Source: Campylobacter showae
Lineage (GTDB): Bacteria; Campylobacterota; Campylobacteria; Campylobacterales; Campylobacteraceae
Assembly: GCF_900699785.1 (NCBI RefSeq)
Contig: NZ_LR535679.1
Location: 1,116,001 to 1,180,000 of the forward strand
DNA length: 64,000 bases
Direction of reading: 5' to 3'
Within the stretch, counting starts at the first letter, position 1; each line of letters opens with the position of its first letter. The notes under the pieces were generated by a model. The model made no database searches. It was not told where the DNA came from and saw only the letters and a list, made by a program, of their open reading frames with translations. Shown in pieces: positions 18,331 to 27,369 of this stretch. The position numbers and the translations under genes are program-made.

Positions 18331-19896
18331 ATGAAATTTGGACGCATACTCGCCGTTTTAGCGCTTCTTGCGTCCTTTTTTAGCTTTGCGCATGCCTGTG
18401 CGCTCTGCGCGCTTTACACTCCGACCGCGCATGCCGACATTAAATTTAACCTGCAAGGCGAAACGATCAAAACGGCCACCGTGACCTGGACGTTTTCTGA
18501 AAATTTCACCGCCCTCACCCTACAAAGCTACGACGAAAACGCCGACAAAGCACTTAGCAAAAACGAAGCGTGGAAGGTGCAAAAATCCCTACTCGACTAC
18601 ATCGTGCCGCGCGGCTATCTAACTAGCGTAGGCTACTACGACGGCGCGGGCGAGACCGTAAATTTGCATACCAAAACGCTCTCGCAGCGGGTCTATCTGG
18701 AGGGCGGCAGGCTAAATTTCGAGTATATTTTAGAGCTAAATTTAGCGGTCAAAGACGGCCGCGTCGTCACGGTCGAGGTTTTTGACCACGAGGGATTTTT
18801 TAACTTTAAAATAAACTCGCCAGACCCCTACACTCTCACCGATAAAATTTATCTCGTGCCAAACGTAAATTTGCATGCGGCGTTTTTTGAAATGACCTCA
18901 AAAGCGCCTAAAATAGAACCCGCAAAGCCCAAGCTAAGCTCGCTCGTTAAGTCGCAAAATAAGCAAAATTTAGAGCAAATCGACGCTGAGGATAAAGCCA
19001 AATTTGACTCGGTTTCTAGCATGAGCCTACAGTTTTTGGAGCGCCTAAAAGAGCTCATCAAGATAAATAGCGCCGAACTAAACGCGCTAAATTTCGCCTT
19101 GCTGGCCGCTGTTAGCTTCTTTTACGGCTTTTTGCACGCAGCAGGTCCCGGGCATGCTAAGATGCTAACGGCTAGCTACTTCGTCGCAAACGGCGGCAGC
19201 TATTCGCGCGCGCTGGTTTTTGCGATGAAGGTCGGGTTCGCGCACGTGGCGGGAGCGTTTTTGCTCGTGCTTTTTAGCTATGTTTTTTTAAATGCGTTTT
19301 TGACGAACAAGGTTAGCGACATGGCGGGCGTGATGACGAAAATCTCGGCTGTAACGATCGTTTGCGTGAGCCTTTATATGATCTACGCTAAGATTAAAAA
19401 AACGGCTCTAAAGACAAAATTTAACTTTGCCGCCGCGCCTGTCTCGGGCGAAAAGGGTGCAAACCGGGCGAGTAAAGTTTTTGGCTCAAATTTAGCTTTT
19501 GCTTCAAATTTGAACGCAAATTCCGTTAAATTTAGTTCCGCCGCTCACGAGAGCGAGTGCGGCTGCGCGGCCTGTAGGGCCTCTAACGAGGCGCCAAAAA
19601 CAGCTAGCGAGTGGCTCGTGGTGCTAGCAGGATCGCTCGTACCGTGTCCTGGTACGCTGCTGGTTTTCGTGCTGGCATTTAGCCTAAACAGCTACGCGGC
19701 CGGGCTTGCTAGCGGCCTGTTTATGGGGCTTGGCATGGGCGCGGTGATATTTCTGGCGGCTGTTTGCGGCTTTAAGCTAAAGGGTGCGGTGAGATTTCGC
19801 GCACTGCGGACTTGCTGCGAGTTTGCCGCGCTTTTTGTGATGCTCGGGCTTGGCGTTTTTATGTTTTATATTTCGGGTAAGGTGAGCGTTTTATGA
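18331..19896 (+). CDS. DUF1007 periplasmic domain fused to a NicO/RcnA-type membrane transporter
   Basis: 521 residues. After a signal peptide, an extracytoplasmic DUF1007 domain (about 30-190; the family is found with metal ABC systems) leads to a NicO/HupE-like permease domain with about six helices. The signature HAAGPGHAKMLTASYF (about 270) and a second half-repeat VPCPGTLLVFVLAFSL are present, separated by a Cys-rich cytosolic loop (CGCAACRA, about 411-418). The ATG abuts the znuA stop and the stop overlaps znuC by four bases, so it belongs to the zinc operon. Probably moves a transition metal; direction and ion are not shown. Confidence 0.8.
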   Translation: MKFGRILAVLALLASFFSFAHACALCALYTPTAHADIKFNLQGETIKTATVTWTFSENFTALTLQSYDENADKALSKNEAWKVQKSLLDYIVPRGYLTSVGYYDGAGETVNLHTKTLSQRVYLEGGRLNFEYILELNLAVKDGRVVTVEVFDHEGFFNFKINSPDPYTLTDKIYLVPNVNLHAAFFEMTSKAPKIEPAKPKLSSLVKSQNKQNLEQIDAEDKAKFDSVSSMSLQFLERLKELIKINSAELNALNFALLAAVSFFYGFLHAAGPGHAKMLTASYFVANGGSYSRALVFAMKVGFAHVAGAFLLVLFSYVFLNAFLTNKVSDMAGVMTKISAVTIVCVSLYMIYAKIKKTALKTKFNFAAAPVSGEKGANRASKVFGSNLAFASNLNANSVKFSSAAHESECGCAACRASNEAPKTASEWLVVLAGSLVPCPGTLLVFVLAFSLNSYAAGLASGLFMGLGMGAVIFLAAVCGFKLKGAVRFRALRTCCEFAALFVMLGLGVFMFYISGKVSVL

Positions 19897-20648
19897 GCGA
19901 CATTTTGGTGCGAAATTTGAGCTTCGGTTACGATGAAAACCTCGTGTTTGAGGGCATAAATTTAGAATACGACTGCAAGGATTTTCTAGCCATCATAGGC
20001 CCAAACGGCGGCGGTAAAAGCACGCTTTTAAAGCTGATGTTAGGGCTAAACAAGCCAAGCGGCGGGACGATCGAGGTGTTCGGTCAGGAGCCTGCTAGCG
20101 TGAGCAAGGCCGTGGGCTATGTCCCGCAAAACATCCCGATAAATCAAAGCTTCCCGATGCACGTGCTCGAGGTCGTTTTGATGGGGCGGATAGATAAAAA
20201 GCTGTTTGGATTCTACGGCAAGGACGACAAGATAGAGGCCGAGGCGGCGCTGGAGCGCGTCGGGATGGGCGAATTTACGAGGCGAAAGATCGGCGAGCTA
20301 AGCGGCGGACAACGCCAACGCGTCTATATCGCACGCGCGCTTTGCGCGAAGGCTAAAATTTTGATGCTAGACGAACCCACCGCCAGTATCGATACGAAAG
20401 GCCAAGCGGACGTTTATAAGCTGCTAAAACAGATCAACGCTGAAGGAACGGGCGTCGTGCTCATCAGCCACGACGTAAATTTGACGCTAAATTTCGCCAC
20501 CAAGGTCGCCTACGTCAATCACGATCTTTTCATGCACGAGATCTCGCACGGCTCAAAGCAGGATTTTATCGAGCATTTGGCGAGAGATCATAGGCATTTT
20601 TGCGATGTGGAGGTGGCGTTGAAAGAATGCGGCTGCGGAAAACATTAA
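19893..20648 (+). CDS. znuC: zinc ABC transporter ATPase ZnuC
   Basis: Drives zinc uptake through ZnuB. 251 residues with Walker A GPNGGGKST (about 38-46), Q-loop YVPQN, signature LSGGQRQR, Walker B ILMLDEPTA and the switch His in LISHDV. A His/Cys-containing tail (HLARDHRHFCDVEVALKECGCGKH in part) may bind zinc. ATGA overlap with the preceding gene. The cognate permease is 532 bases downstream rather than adjacent. Confidence 0.95.
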   Translation: MSDILVRNLSFGYDENLVFEGINLEYDCKDFLAIIGPNGGGKSTLLKLMLGLNKPSGGTIEVFGQEPASVSKAVGYVPQNIPINQSFPMHVLEVVLMGRIDKKLFGFYGKDDKIEAEAALERVGMGEFTRRKIGELSGGQRQRVYIARALCAKAKILMLDEPTASIDTKGQADVYKLLKQINAEGTGVVLISHDVNLTLNFATKVAYVNHDLFMHEISHGSKQDFIEHLARDHRHFCDVEVALKECGCGKH

Positions 20649-21180
20649 ATTTGGACGGCGGCTTGTCTTTTGAGCGTCTTTGAATGAGTTTGCAAAAATA
20701 TCGCTGCGGCAACCTGTTTGGTTAGCCTTGCTCATTTTTTGCTTCACAACATTCAAATCCATCTCAAAATACTGCGCCTTAACTTTCTGCGTTCAAACTT
20801 GAGCCGCCAAAACCCGCGCCTCAAAAATGTTAAACTAAAAAACATTTGGCACAACAGCGCCAGATAAAACTGCGCATAGCGCAGCAACCTCTCACGTGCA
20901 GTGGGGTAGGTGGGGGTTTGGGGGCGGAAGGGGCGACGCTTCGTAAGTAGAAACCCCTTCCGCCACCCAAGAAAAAGAGAAAGGCGGATACAAAGGGGAG
21001 CTCTTTTGCTTCAGCTACGCTTCGCAACTACAAAGCAGAGCGTAATTCAAGCCCCCCTTAACAAGAAAGATTAAATTTAGTGCACAACGCTAATTTAACC
21101 AAACCAAATTTAGCACCTTAAAGGTGCGGGTCTCGGCGAGCAACGCCAAAAACGCCGAAAAAAGTAAAAAAAGGAAACAA
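20649..21180. other. 532-base non-coding insert between znuC and znuB
   Basis: No credible gene. It holds a GCGCATAGCGC hairpin (near 20872), the G-rich hairpin element at 20903-20964, a second G/C-rich segment (20994-21060, GGGGAGC...CAAGCCCCCC) and the word GGTGCGGGTCTCGGCGAG at 21123-21140, whose close relatives lie at 33222 and 43309. It splits what is normally a tight zinc operon, so it may have been inserted; whether transcription crosses it is unknown. Confidence 0.6.
20903..20964 (+). repeat. G-rich hairpin element, copy 1 (G-quadruplex potential)
   Basis: Four G runs of four or five bases (20903, 20912, 20920, 20930) could fold into a quadruplex on the plus strand. The last run also begins an 11-base perfect stem, GGCGGAAGGGG (20923-20933) with CCCCTTCCGCC (20954-20964), around a loop containing GCGACGCTTCGTAAG-like sequence. 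It shares this layout and loop with the reverse-orientation copy near 52972-53040. Confidence 0.6.
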
Positions 21181-21978
21181 ATGCTAGAAGCTCTTAGCTT
21201 AAATTTCATGCAAAACGCCCTGCTAGCGGGCATCCTCGTTAGCATCGCTTGCGGCGTGATCGGCACGCTCACGGTCATAAACCGTATGGTTTTCATCGCG
21301 GGCGGCATCGCTCATGGCGCATACGGAGGGCTTGGCATCGCGTTTTATTTTTCGCTCGAACCGCTGCTGGGCGCGAGTCTGTTTTCGCTGTTTTTGGCGC
21401 TGCTCATCGCTACGATCACGCTCAAAGACAAAAGCAAGATGGACTCCGTTATCGGCGCGCTGTGGGCGTTTGGCATGGCGTTTGGTATCATCCTCACCGA
21501 CCTGGCGCCAGGCTACAACGTCGATCTCATAAGCTATCTTTTCGGCTCGATTTTGGCCGTGCCGCAGGGCGATCTTGTTTTCATGGCAGTCGCAAACTGC
21601 GTCATACTCGTGTCCGTCGCGCTATTTTACCGGCAGTTTGAGGCGCTTAGCTTTGACGCGGAGTTTGCGAGGCTGCGCGGGGTGAAGACGACGCTGCTGT
21701 ACTACGCGCTAACGTGCATGATGGCGCTAAGCGTCGTGATGACGATACGCGCGGTCGGGCTCATACTGGTTATCGCGCTACTCACGATCCCGCCCTACAT
21801 CGCGGGCGCGATATCAAGCCGCCTGGGTACGATGATGCTAAACGCCGCGCTCATCTCGGCCGCGTTTTGCGTGAGCGGGCTGTGGCTGAGCTTTGAGGCG
21901 AATTTAACCAGCGGCGCGAGCATCATCCTCATCGCTTCGGTTTGTTTTTTTGTATTTACCGCAGTAAAAATGCGGTAA
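21181..21978 (+). CDS. znuB: zinc ABC transporter permease ZnuB
   Basis: Inner-membrane channel of the zinc importer. The ATG at 21181 behind AAAAGGAAACAA gives 265 residues; the longer frame from 21124 has no ribosome-binding site. About eight or nine helices, with the family segments GVIGTLTVINRMVFIAGGIAHGAYG (in part) near the N-terminus and RGVKTTLLYYAL and TIRAVGLILVIALLTIPPYIA (in part) towards the C-terminus. It has its own good translation signal but may depend on readthrough from znuC. Confidence 0.94.
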   Translation: MLEALSLNFMQNALLAGILVSIACGVIGTLTVINRMVFIAGGIAHGAYGGLGIAFYFSLEPLLGASLFSLFLALLIATITLKDKSKMDSVIGALWAFGMAFGIILTDLAPGYNVDLISYLFGSILAVPQGDLVFMAVANCVILVSVALFYRQFEALSFDAEFARLRGVKTTLLYYALTCMMALSVVMTIRAVGLILVIALLTIPPYIAGAISSRLGTMMLNAALISAAFCVSGLWLSFEANLTSGASIILIASVCFFVFTAVKMR

Positions 21979-22073
21979 ATTCGGCGTTTTTGGTTAAATT
22001 TTAGGTCAAATTTGCGAGAACAATTTATAGTCGTTGACATATGACACAGGCAAATTGACCCCGAAAAGCCGAA

Positions 22074-22712
22074 TCAGATAAATTCCTTCTCCAAAGGCTG
22101 CATCGCGTTGCCGTCTGCGTCAAAAAGCACCCGCCCGCACACCTCGCAAACCTCATCTCTAAGAGAGGGCTCGTCCACGTCCAGCTGCCACGCGGACATC
22201 TCGCCGCACTCGCAGTTTATGACGTAAAGGATCTGCCTTTTGCGGCGCTTGCCCCACGGCGCGATATCCCAAAATAGCTCCTCGCGCTTGCCTAGCTTTT
22301 TAAAATCTTTCTCGGCGTCCTTATGCGCGACGATCAGATAATAAGCGTCGCTATGAAGATCCAAAGTAAAGAGCCTAAAATCGCTCTTCTTCAGCGCCTT
22401 TTGAAGCTCGTTCATCAAAAATAGGCTCGCATCGCCGCGCTCGAAACCCTCTTTTTTCGCTTCTTTTTCGAGCCTTGCGTAAATTTTATCGCACTCTAGT
22501 GACACGCCGCTTTGCAGCGCATCAAGCCTAGAGCTGATAAATTTGCCCACATCGCCCGTCTCGTCCTCGCCGGCCCAGTCAAGTATCCAAATAAGCCCTT
22601 TTCCGATAAGCGCGTTCAAGAACTCGTTATCGTCCATATCGCCTGTCTTGTCAAAACCGCCCGTCTCGCCCGCCGTCAAATGCTTTAGGACGCAGCACTG
22701 ATCTTTCGTCAT
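22074..22712 (-). CDS. hypothetical protein with C-terminal zinc ribbon
   Basis: I do not recognise the family. Start taken at 22712 (AAAGGAGCGAAA then ATG), giving 212 residues beginning MTKDQCCVLKHL. The middle is mixed alpha/beta with FRLFTLDLHSDAYYLIVAHKD. The C-terminus has CECGEMSAWQLD and CEVCGRVLFDADG, four cysteines that should bind one zinc, followed by a short acidic tail. Convergent with znuB; it lies downstream of the DMT exporter genes. Confidence 0.7.
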   Translation of the reverse strand: MTKDQCCVLKHLTAGETGGFDKTGDMDDNEFLNALIGKGLIWILDWAGEDETGDVGKFISSRLDALQSGVSLECDKIYARLEKEAKKEGFERGDASLFLMNELQKALKKSDFRLFTLDLHSDAYYLIVAHKDAEKDFKKLGKREELFWDIAPWGKRRKRQILYVINCECGEMSAWQLDVDEPSLRDEVCEVCGRVLFDADGNAMQPLEKEFI

Positions 22713-22751
22713 TTTCGCTCCTTTGATTAGATTCGTCAAATTTAGCCGCCC

Positions 22752-23645
22752 TTACGAGCCGGCTTCCCGCGATCTTTTGTTTTTATAGTAGCTGCCGACT
22801 TCGCTAACGACGATGCCAAAGAGTATGAGTCCGGCTCCTGCTATCTGCACGCCGCTTAGTATCTCGCCGCCGACGAAATACCCCACTATCCCCGCGCTCA
22901 CGGGCTCAAAGGTAAATATAAGCGAGGTTTTAACGGGCGTCGTGTAGCGCTGCGCCGCGGTTTGTACGAAAAACGCCAAAACCGTCGCAAACACCGACGT
23001 CACAGCGACCGCGACGAAAAACGCCTCGTCTAAAACGGGCACGACGCCGCGAGGCTCAAAAATCTGGGCCGCAACAAAACAAAGCACCGCGACGGCCGCA
23101 AACTGCGCGCTCACCATCCAGTACAGCTCGCACCTTCGCACCAAAACGCCCGTGAAAATGATATGCAGCGCAAAGCCTAGCGCGCAAACGACGCTAAGCC
23201 CCTCGCCGACGCCAAAACCCAGCTCGCTGCCCGTTAGCAAATAAAGCCCCGCCGCCGACAAAAACGCGCCGATAAAGGCGTAAACGACGACCTTTTGCCC
23301 GAAAAACGCAAGCGCGATAAAGGGCGTAAAAACCGCGTTTAGTCCCGTGATAAAGGCGACGGTAGAGCTTGGGGCGTATTTTAGGGCAAAGGTCTGAAGC
23401 GTAAATGCCGCGAACAAAAGCGCGCCTAAAAATGCGCCGAATCTTAGCGAATTTGGATCGATCTTACGCGTAAATTTGAGGCTTATGAGCGCCATCAACG
23501 CAGCCGCGATCAAAAATCGCCAAAACAAAAGCGTAAAAACGCCGTTTGTCTTTAGCGTCTGCGCCATCGGCAAAAACGTCACGCCCCAGACCACCGCGAT
23601 CACGAACAGCGCGAAGTCGGCCTTAAATTCGGTTGATTTTCTCAT
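22752..23645 (-). CDS. DMT-superfamily (EamA) transporter, copy 1
   Basis: Ten-helix drug/metabolite exporter, 297 residues, with two EamA repeats (about 8-135 and 150-285). Family motifs include WGVTFLPMAQTLKTNG and ALLFAAFTLQTFALKYAPSSTVAFITGLN (in part), with a matching GYFVGGEILSGVQIAGAGLIL in repeat two. Substrate unknown. A diverged paralogue follows 250 bases upstream in the same orientation, so this is a local duplication. Confidence 0.88.
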   Translation of the reverse strand: MRKSTEFKADFALFVIAVVWGVTFLPMAQTLKTNGVFTLLFWRFLIAAALMALISLKFTRKIDPNSLRFGAFLGALLFAAFTLQTFALKYAPSSTVAFITGLNAVFTPFIALAFFGQKVVVYAFIGAFLSAAGLYLLTGSELGFGVGEGLSVVCALGFALHIIFTGVLVRRCELYWMVSAQFAAVAVLCFVAAQIFEPRGVVPVLDEAFFVAVAVTSVFATVLAFFVQTAAQRYTTPVKTSLIFTFEPVSAGIVGYFVGGEILSGVQIAGAGLILFGIVVSEVGSYYKNKRSREAGS

Positions 23646-23901
23646 CTGATTTCTTTAGCTAAATTTAAGGGGCAAATTTAACGCAATTTGACTAAATTCG
23701 GGCTTTATCGCGCCAAATTAAAAGTCGCCGCCGCCTTGCTATCGAGCGAAACGGCGATAAATTTAAAGCTAAATTTAAGAGGCGATTTTAAAAGATTTCC
23801 ATCAAAATCGCCGCGAGAGTAAATTTAGAGGCAGTTTTATAAATTTGATTTTACGGCGAGGTTTTGCCTTGAGCGAAACGGCAAGCAAAACCCGCCAAAT
23901 T

Positions 23902-24789
23902 TTAAGCCAAATTTTCCTTTTTAGCACGCAAGTAGCTGCCTATCTCGCTAATCAAAACTCCGACCAAGATAAGCGCCGCGCCGCAAAGCCTATACGCGCT
24001 GATGTCCTCGGCGCCGATGAAATACCCCATCGCTCCTGCGGTTACTGGCTCTAGCGTGAAAAATATCGCCGTTTTAACCGGCGTGGTAAATTTTTGCATA
24101 AGCGCCTGCGCGAAAAACGCAAACGCCGTGCCCAGCACGCCCACGACCAGCATCGCTATGATAAACGCCTTGTCCACGACGGGCGCGATTTTAGCGTCCT
24201 CAAAAACCAAAATAGCTACAAAACAAAGCGCGATCAGGGTTAAAATTTCAAAATAGACCATATTTACGAGGTCGCATTTTTGCACTAGGCGGTTCGTTAG
24301 CACGATATGAAACGAATAAGCGCAGGCGCAAACCAGAGCCAAAATTTCGCCCAGCCCAAAGCCCACCTTCGTATCGCCTATCATATAAAGTCCCGCCACC
24401 GCAAACGCCACGCCCACGTAGGCGTAAGAGTAAATTTTATGCCTAAAAAGTCCCGCCGCGATAAAAGGCACCAAAGCCACGTTTAGCCCGATGATAAAGG
24501 CTACGGACGAGGTGTCGGCGTACTTAAACGCGAAAGTCTGACTAACAAATCCCGCGAACAAAAACAGACCCAAAATCACGCCGGGTTTTATATCGGACGC
24601 GCTTATGTATTTTAGCTTTTTATAAAATATCGCTCCGGCTATGATCGCCGCTAGCAAAAATCTCCAAAACAAAACGCCGAAAACTCCGTTAGTCGCAAGC
24701 GCGAGCGAGGTAGGCAGATAGCCTAGACCAAAGACTATCGCAACAAATATCATGCCTACGTCGGCGCGAAATTCCAAACTATTTTTCAC
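23902..24789 (-). CDS. DMT-superfamily (EamA) transporter, copy 2
   Basis: 295 residues with the same layout as the neighbouring copy: SLEFRADVG start versus STEFKADFA, SQTFAFKYADTSSVAFIIGLN versus LQTFALKYAPSSTVAFITGLN in part, and FTTPVKTAIFFTLEPVTAG versus YTTPVKTSLIFTFEPVSAG. The two clearly arose by tandem duplication and have since diverged. Probably exports an amino acid or metabolite; no substrate evidence. It starts only 17 bases after the DUF4197 stop. Confidence 0.88.
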   Translation of the reverse strand: MKNSLEFRADVGMIFVAIVFGLGYLPTSLALATNGVFGVLFWRFLLAAIIAGAIFYKKLKYISASDIKPGVILGLFLFAGFVSQTFAFKYADTSSVAFIIGLNVALVPFIAAGLFRHKIYSYAYVGVAFAVAGLYMIGDTKVGFGLGEILALVCACAYSFHIVLTNRLVQKCDLVNMVYFEILTLIALCFVAILVFEDAKIAPVVDKAFIIAMLVVGVLGTAFAFFAQALMQKFTTPVKTAIFFTLEPVTAGAMGYFIGAEDISAYRLCGAALILVGVLISEIGSYLRAKKENLA

Positions 24790-24806
24790 CGTTTTCCCTT
24801 GCGATT

Positions 24807-25568
24807 TTACTTAAAAATTCCCTGCAGGATCTTCGTGCCCTGCTCGACCGCACCGCCTCGTAGCGAGCTTTCTTTCTCACTCATCACGTTAAAGAGCCCG
24901 TCTAGCGTCTTACGCGTGATGTAGTCGCTTAGATCCTCGTTTTCTTGAGGGATATATTCGCCCGCACCCATGCTAGTAGCGAGGCCTTTTAGCTGTTTTG
25001 CGGTGTCGGATTTTGCCAGCGCGCTACCCGCGACGAACGAATTTAGCCCGTTATAGGCGGTTGCGAAGGTATTATCGCTCATCATTTTGGTAATGATCGG
25101 CTTAAACACGGCTTGCAGCTTCTGGCTCGAGTTTTGTTGTAAAAACTTCGTAAAGCTATCCTTGCCGCCTTGTAGCACCTTTTTCACGTCCGCGTCGCTC
25201 ATGTTTTTTATCACGCCCGAAAATACGTCCGCAGCTCCCGGCACGGCTGCACTCGCGGCGTTATTTATCGAGGTTACTAGCTCGTTCGCCCACTTTTCGC
25301 CGCCTACTTTTTTAGCCAAATTTGCAGCCGTTTCCAGGCTCTTTGGCAGCGGGATTTTAGCCGCGGCGTTGTTTAGAAATCCCCCGTTTGATAGCTCCTT
25401 AACGGCCGCGTTTAGAGCTGCACTAACCGCGCTTTTGTAGTCGCCCGAGTTTGCCGCGCCAAGTATCTGCGCGCCTTGATTTAGCGTTTCTTTATTTAGC
25501 GCATCCTGCCAGCCAGCTTGCGCCGAAGCGGCGAGTAAAACCGCGCATAAGATCAAACTTTTTTTCAT
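24807..25568 (-). CDS. DUF4197 periplasmic protein
   Basis: 253 residues with a clear signal peptide (MKKSLILCAVLLAASAQA, cleavage after about 18) and an all-helical mature domain rich in Ala, Asn and Ser. Family segments include ALNAAVKELSNGGFLNNAAAKI in part and LPKSLETAANL. The C-terminus keeps TRKTLDGLFNVMSEKESSLR, with a G-x-x-x-L-F-x-x-M/I-x-x-x-E pattern. Envelope protein of unknown function, common in proteobacteria. Probably the first gene of a unit with the DMT exporters. Confidence 0.82.
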   Translation of the reverse strand: MKKSLILCAVLLAASAQAGWQDALNKETLNQGAQILGAANSGDYKSAVSAALNAAVKELSNGGFLNNAAAKIPLPKSLETAANLAKKVGGEKWANELVTSINNAASAAVPGAADVFSGVIKNMSDADVKKVLQGGKDSFTKFLQQNSSQKLQAVFKPIITKMMSDNTFATAYNGLNSFVAGSALAKSDTAKQLKGLATSMGAGEYIPQENEDLSDYITRKTLDGLFNVMSEKESSLRGGAVEQGTKILQGIFK

Positions 25569-25774
25569 CGTTTTTTCCTTAAAGTAAAATTCGGCGGTTA
25601 TGATATTAAAACTCGGCTTTTAAACGGGTAAATTTTGTCCTTTTTAGGGCGAATTTACCTGCATCTTTACGGCGCGGAGGGCGATTTAGGGCGCCAAATT
25701 TAGCCGTAAATTTGAGCAAGATTATCCGCAAGAAGTAAATTTTAAGCTAAAATTAGCCTTTTTGAAAGGATAAA

Positions 25775-26341
25775 ATGGAGCTTTTACTTCTCTCTATCGC
25801 GCTTGCCATGGACGCGGCGGCGCTTAGCATCGCAAACGGCGCAAAATACCGCAATCTCGCGCTATCAAAGATTTTATTTATCGCGTTTGTTTTTGGATTT
25901 TTTCAGGCTGCGATGCCTCTTGCGGGCTACTTTTTGGGCGCGGCGTTTGCGAGATTTATCGCGCAGATCGATCATTTCATCGCATTTGCGATTTTGGGTT
26001 TTTTGGGCGTAAAAATGATCCGCGAAGCCTGTAGAAACGAACCCGCGCAGGCCGTGAGCCTTGATACGAAGATGCTACTTTCGGGCGGATTTGCCACCAG
26101 TATCGACGCGCTAGCCGTCGGCGTGACGCTGAGCTTTACGGCTACTGATATCTGGTTTAGCGCCGCCGTGATCGGGATAGTTTGCTTCGCGCTTAGCGTC
26201 GCTGCGTTTTACGTCGGTAAATTTGCCGGAGAGTTTTTGGAGCAAAAGGCGTTAATCTTAGGCGGCGCGATCCTCATCGCGCTTGGTTTTAAAATCCTAA
26301 TCACGCACCTTTTTGATCACGGGTTTTTGAGTCAAATTTAA
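25775..26341 (+). CDS. mntP: manganese efflux pump MntP
   Basis: Six-helix exporter, 188 residues, that removes excess Mn(II). The two half-repeats each carry the signature Asp: [13 protein letters not shown] (about 12-24) and [16 protein letters not shown] (about 105-120). Ribosome-binding site AAAGGATAAA. No recognisable yybP-ykoY riboswitch is visible in the 200 bases upstream, so regulation is unknown. Confidence 0.93.
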   Translation: MELLLLSIALAMDAAALSIANGAKYRNLALSKILFIAFVFGFFQAAMPLAGYFLGAAFARFIAQIDHFIAFAILGFLGVKMIREACRNEPAQAVSLDTKMLLSGGFATSIDALAVGVTLSFTATDIWFSAAVIGIVCFALSVAAFYVGKFAGEFLEQKALILGGAILIALGFKILITHLFDHGFLSQI

Positions 26342-26504
26342 TGCAATGCGCAGAATTTGAGGCTTAAATTTTACGTGTTACGCACGCCTTACGCTCAAAT
26401 TTATAAATCAAGCCTTGCACCAAAGCCAAATTTAACCCCAGTTTTGCTCGCAGTAAAAAGCGTAAATTTAGCTCAAATTTGACTTGTGCCGCTAAAAAAT
26501 AAAT

Positions 26505-27275
26505 TTAAATAAGCCCCTCCAAATCGATCTCGATGCCAACGGGGCAGTGATCGGAGCCCGCGATATCGCTTAAGATAAACGCGTCTTTTAGGCGGTCTTT
26601 GAGGCTTGATGAAATGAAAAAATAATCGATCCTCCAGCCGACGTTTTTGGCGCGGGCGTTAAAGCGGTAGCTCCACCACGAATACGCGTCCGCCTCGTCG
26701 CCGCGAACGTGCCGAAAGGTGTCGATAAAACCGCGCGAGACGACCTCGTCCAGCCACGCTCGCTCGATGGGCAAAAAGCCCGAGGTTTTGGCGTTTGCTT
26801 TTGGGTTTTTTAGGTCGATCTCGCGGTGAGCGGTGTTTACGTCGCCGCAAAATATCACGTCTCTGCCCTGCTTTACGAGCTCCTCGATGTAAGCTAGAAA
26901 TTTAGCGTAAAAATCCATCTTGTAGGCTAGGCGCGCGTCGTCTTTTTGGCCGTTTGGAAAGTAGATGTTAAAAAGTACGACGTTGCCGAATCTATGCTCC
27001 AAAACCCGCCCCTCGTCGTCGTCAAAAAACGCCGCTTTTTGCGTAGCACAGCTAAATTTAGCCAGACTCATCACGCCGGAATACCCCGCTCTGGCTGCTG
27101 AATTTACGCTAATTTCGTTAAATCCGAGCTTGTAAATCTCGGCGGGCACGTCGCTCTCGCGCACCTTGATCTCCTGAAGGCCTAAAAAATCGGGTCTATG
27201 CTGCTCTAGCCAAGCAAAGCCGTCTTTAGCGGCGACGGCGCGCAGCCCGTTTACGTTCCAGCTGATTAACTTCAA
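26505..27275 (-). CDS. xth: exodeoxyribonuclease III (AP endonuclease, XthA)
   Basis: Base-excision-repair nuclease, 256 residues, magnesium dependent. Motifs: SWNVNGLRA (Asn) at residue 4, LQEIKV (catalytic Glu, about 35), FNIYFPNGQ, CGDVNTAHREIDL (Asp and Asn, about 146-158), RAWLDEVVSRGFIDTFR, and the C-terminal GSDHCPVGIEID (catalytic Asp-His). All expected residues are present. It stands alone, with AAATTT-dense spacers on the 3' side. Confidence 0.95.
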   Translation of the reverse strand: MKLISWNVNGLRAVAAKDGFAWLEQHRPDFLGLQEIKVRESDVPAEIYKLGFNEISVNSAARAGYSGVMSLAKFSCATQKAAFFDDDEGRVLEHRFGNVVLFNIYFPNGQKDDARLAYKMDFYAKFLAYIEELVKQGRDVIFCGDVNTAHREIDLKNPKANAKTSGFLPIERAWLDEVVSRGFIDTFRHVRGDEADAYSWWSYRFNARAKNVGWRIDYFFISSSLKDRLKDAFILSDIAGSDHCPVGIEIDLEGLI

Positions 27276-27369
27276 ATTTTATCCTTTGTTAAATTTGGCG
27301 TATTGTATCGCAAGAGCCGTAAAATAAGCTAAAATTTAGTAAAATTAGGATCATTTTAAGGAATAAAAA

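Noticed and set aside
22752..24789. The two DMT transporter genes as a repeat or assembly duplication
   Set aside because: They are clearly diverged throughout, so this is an old tandem gene duplication, not an artefact.
25569..25774. Manganese riboswitch upstream of mntP
   Set aside because: No yybP-ykoY consensus segments could be found by eye.
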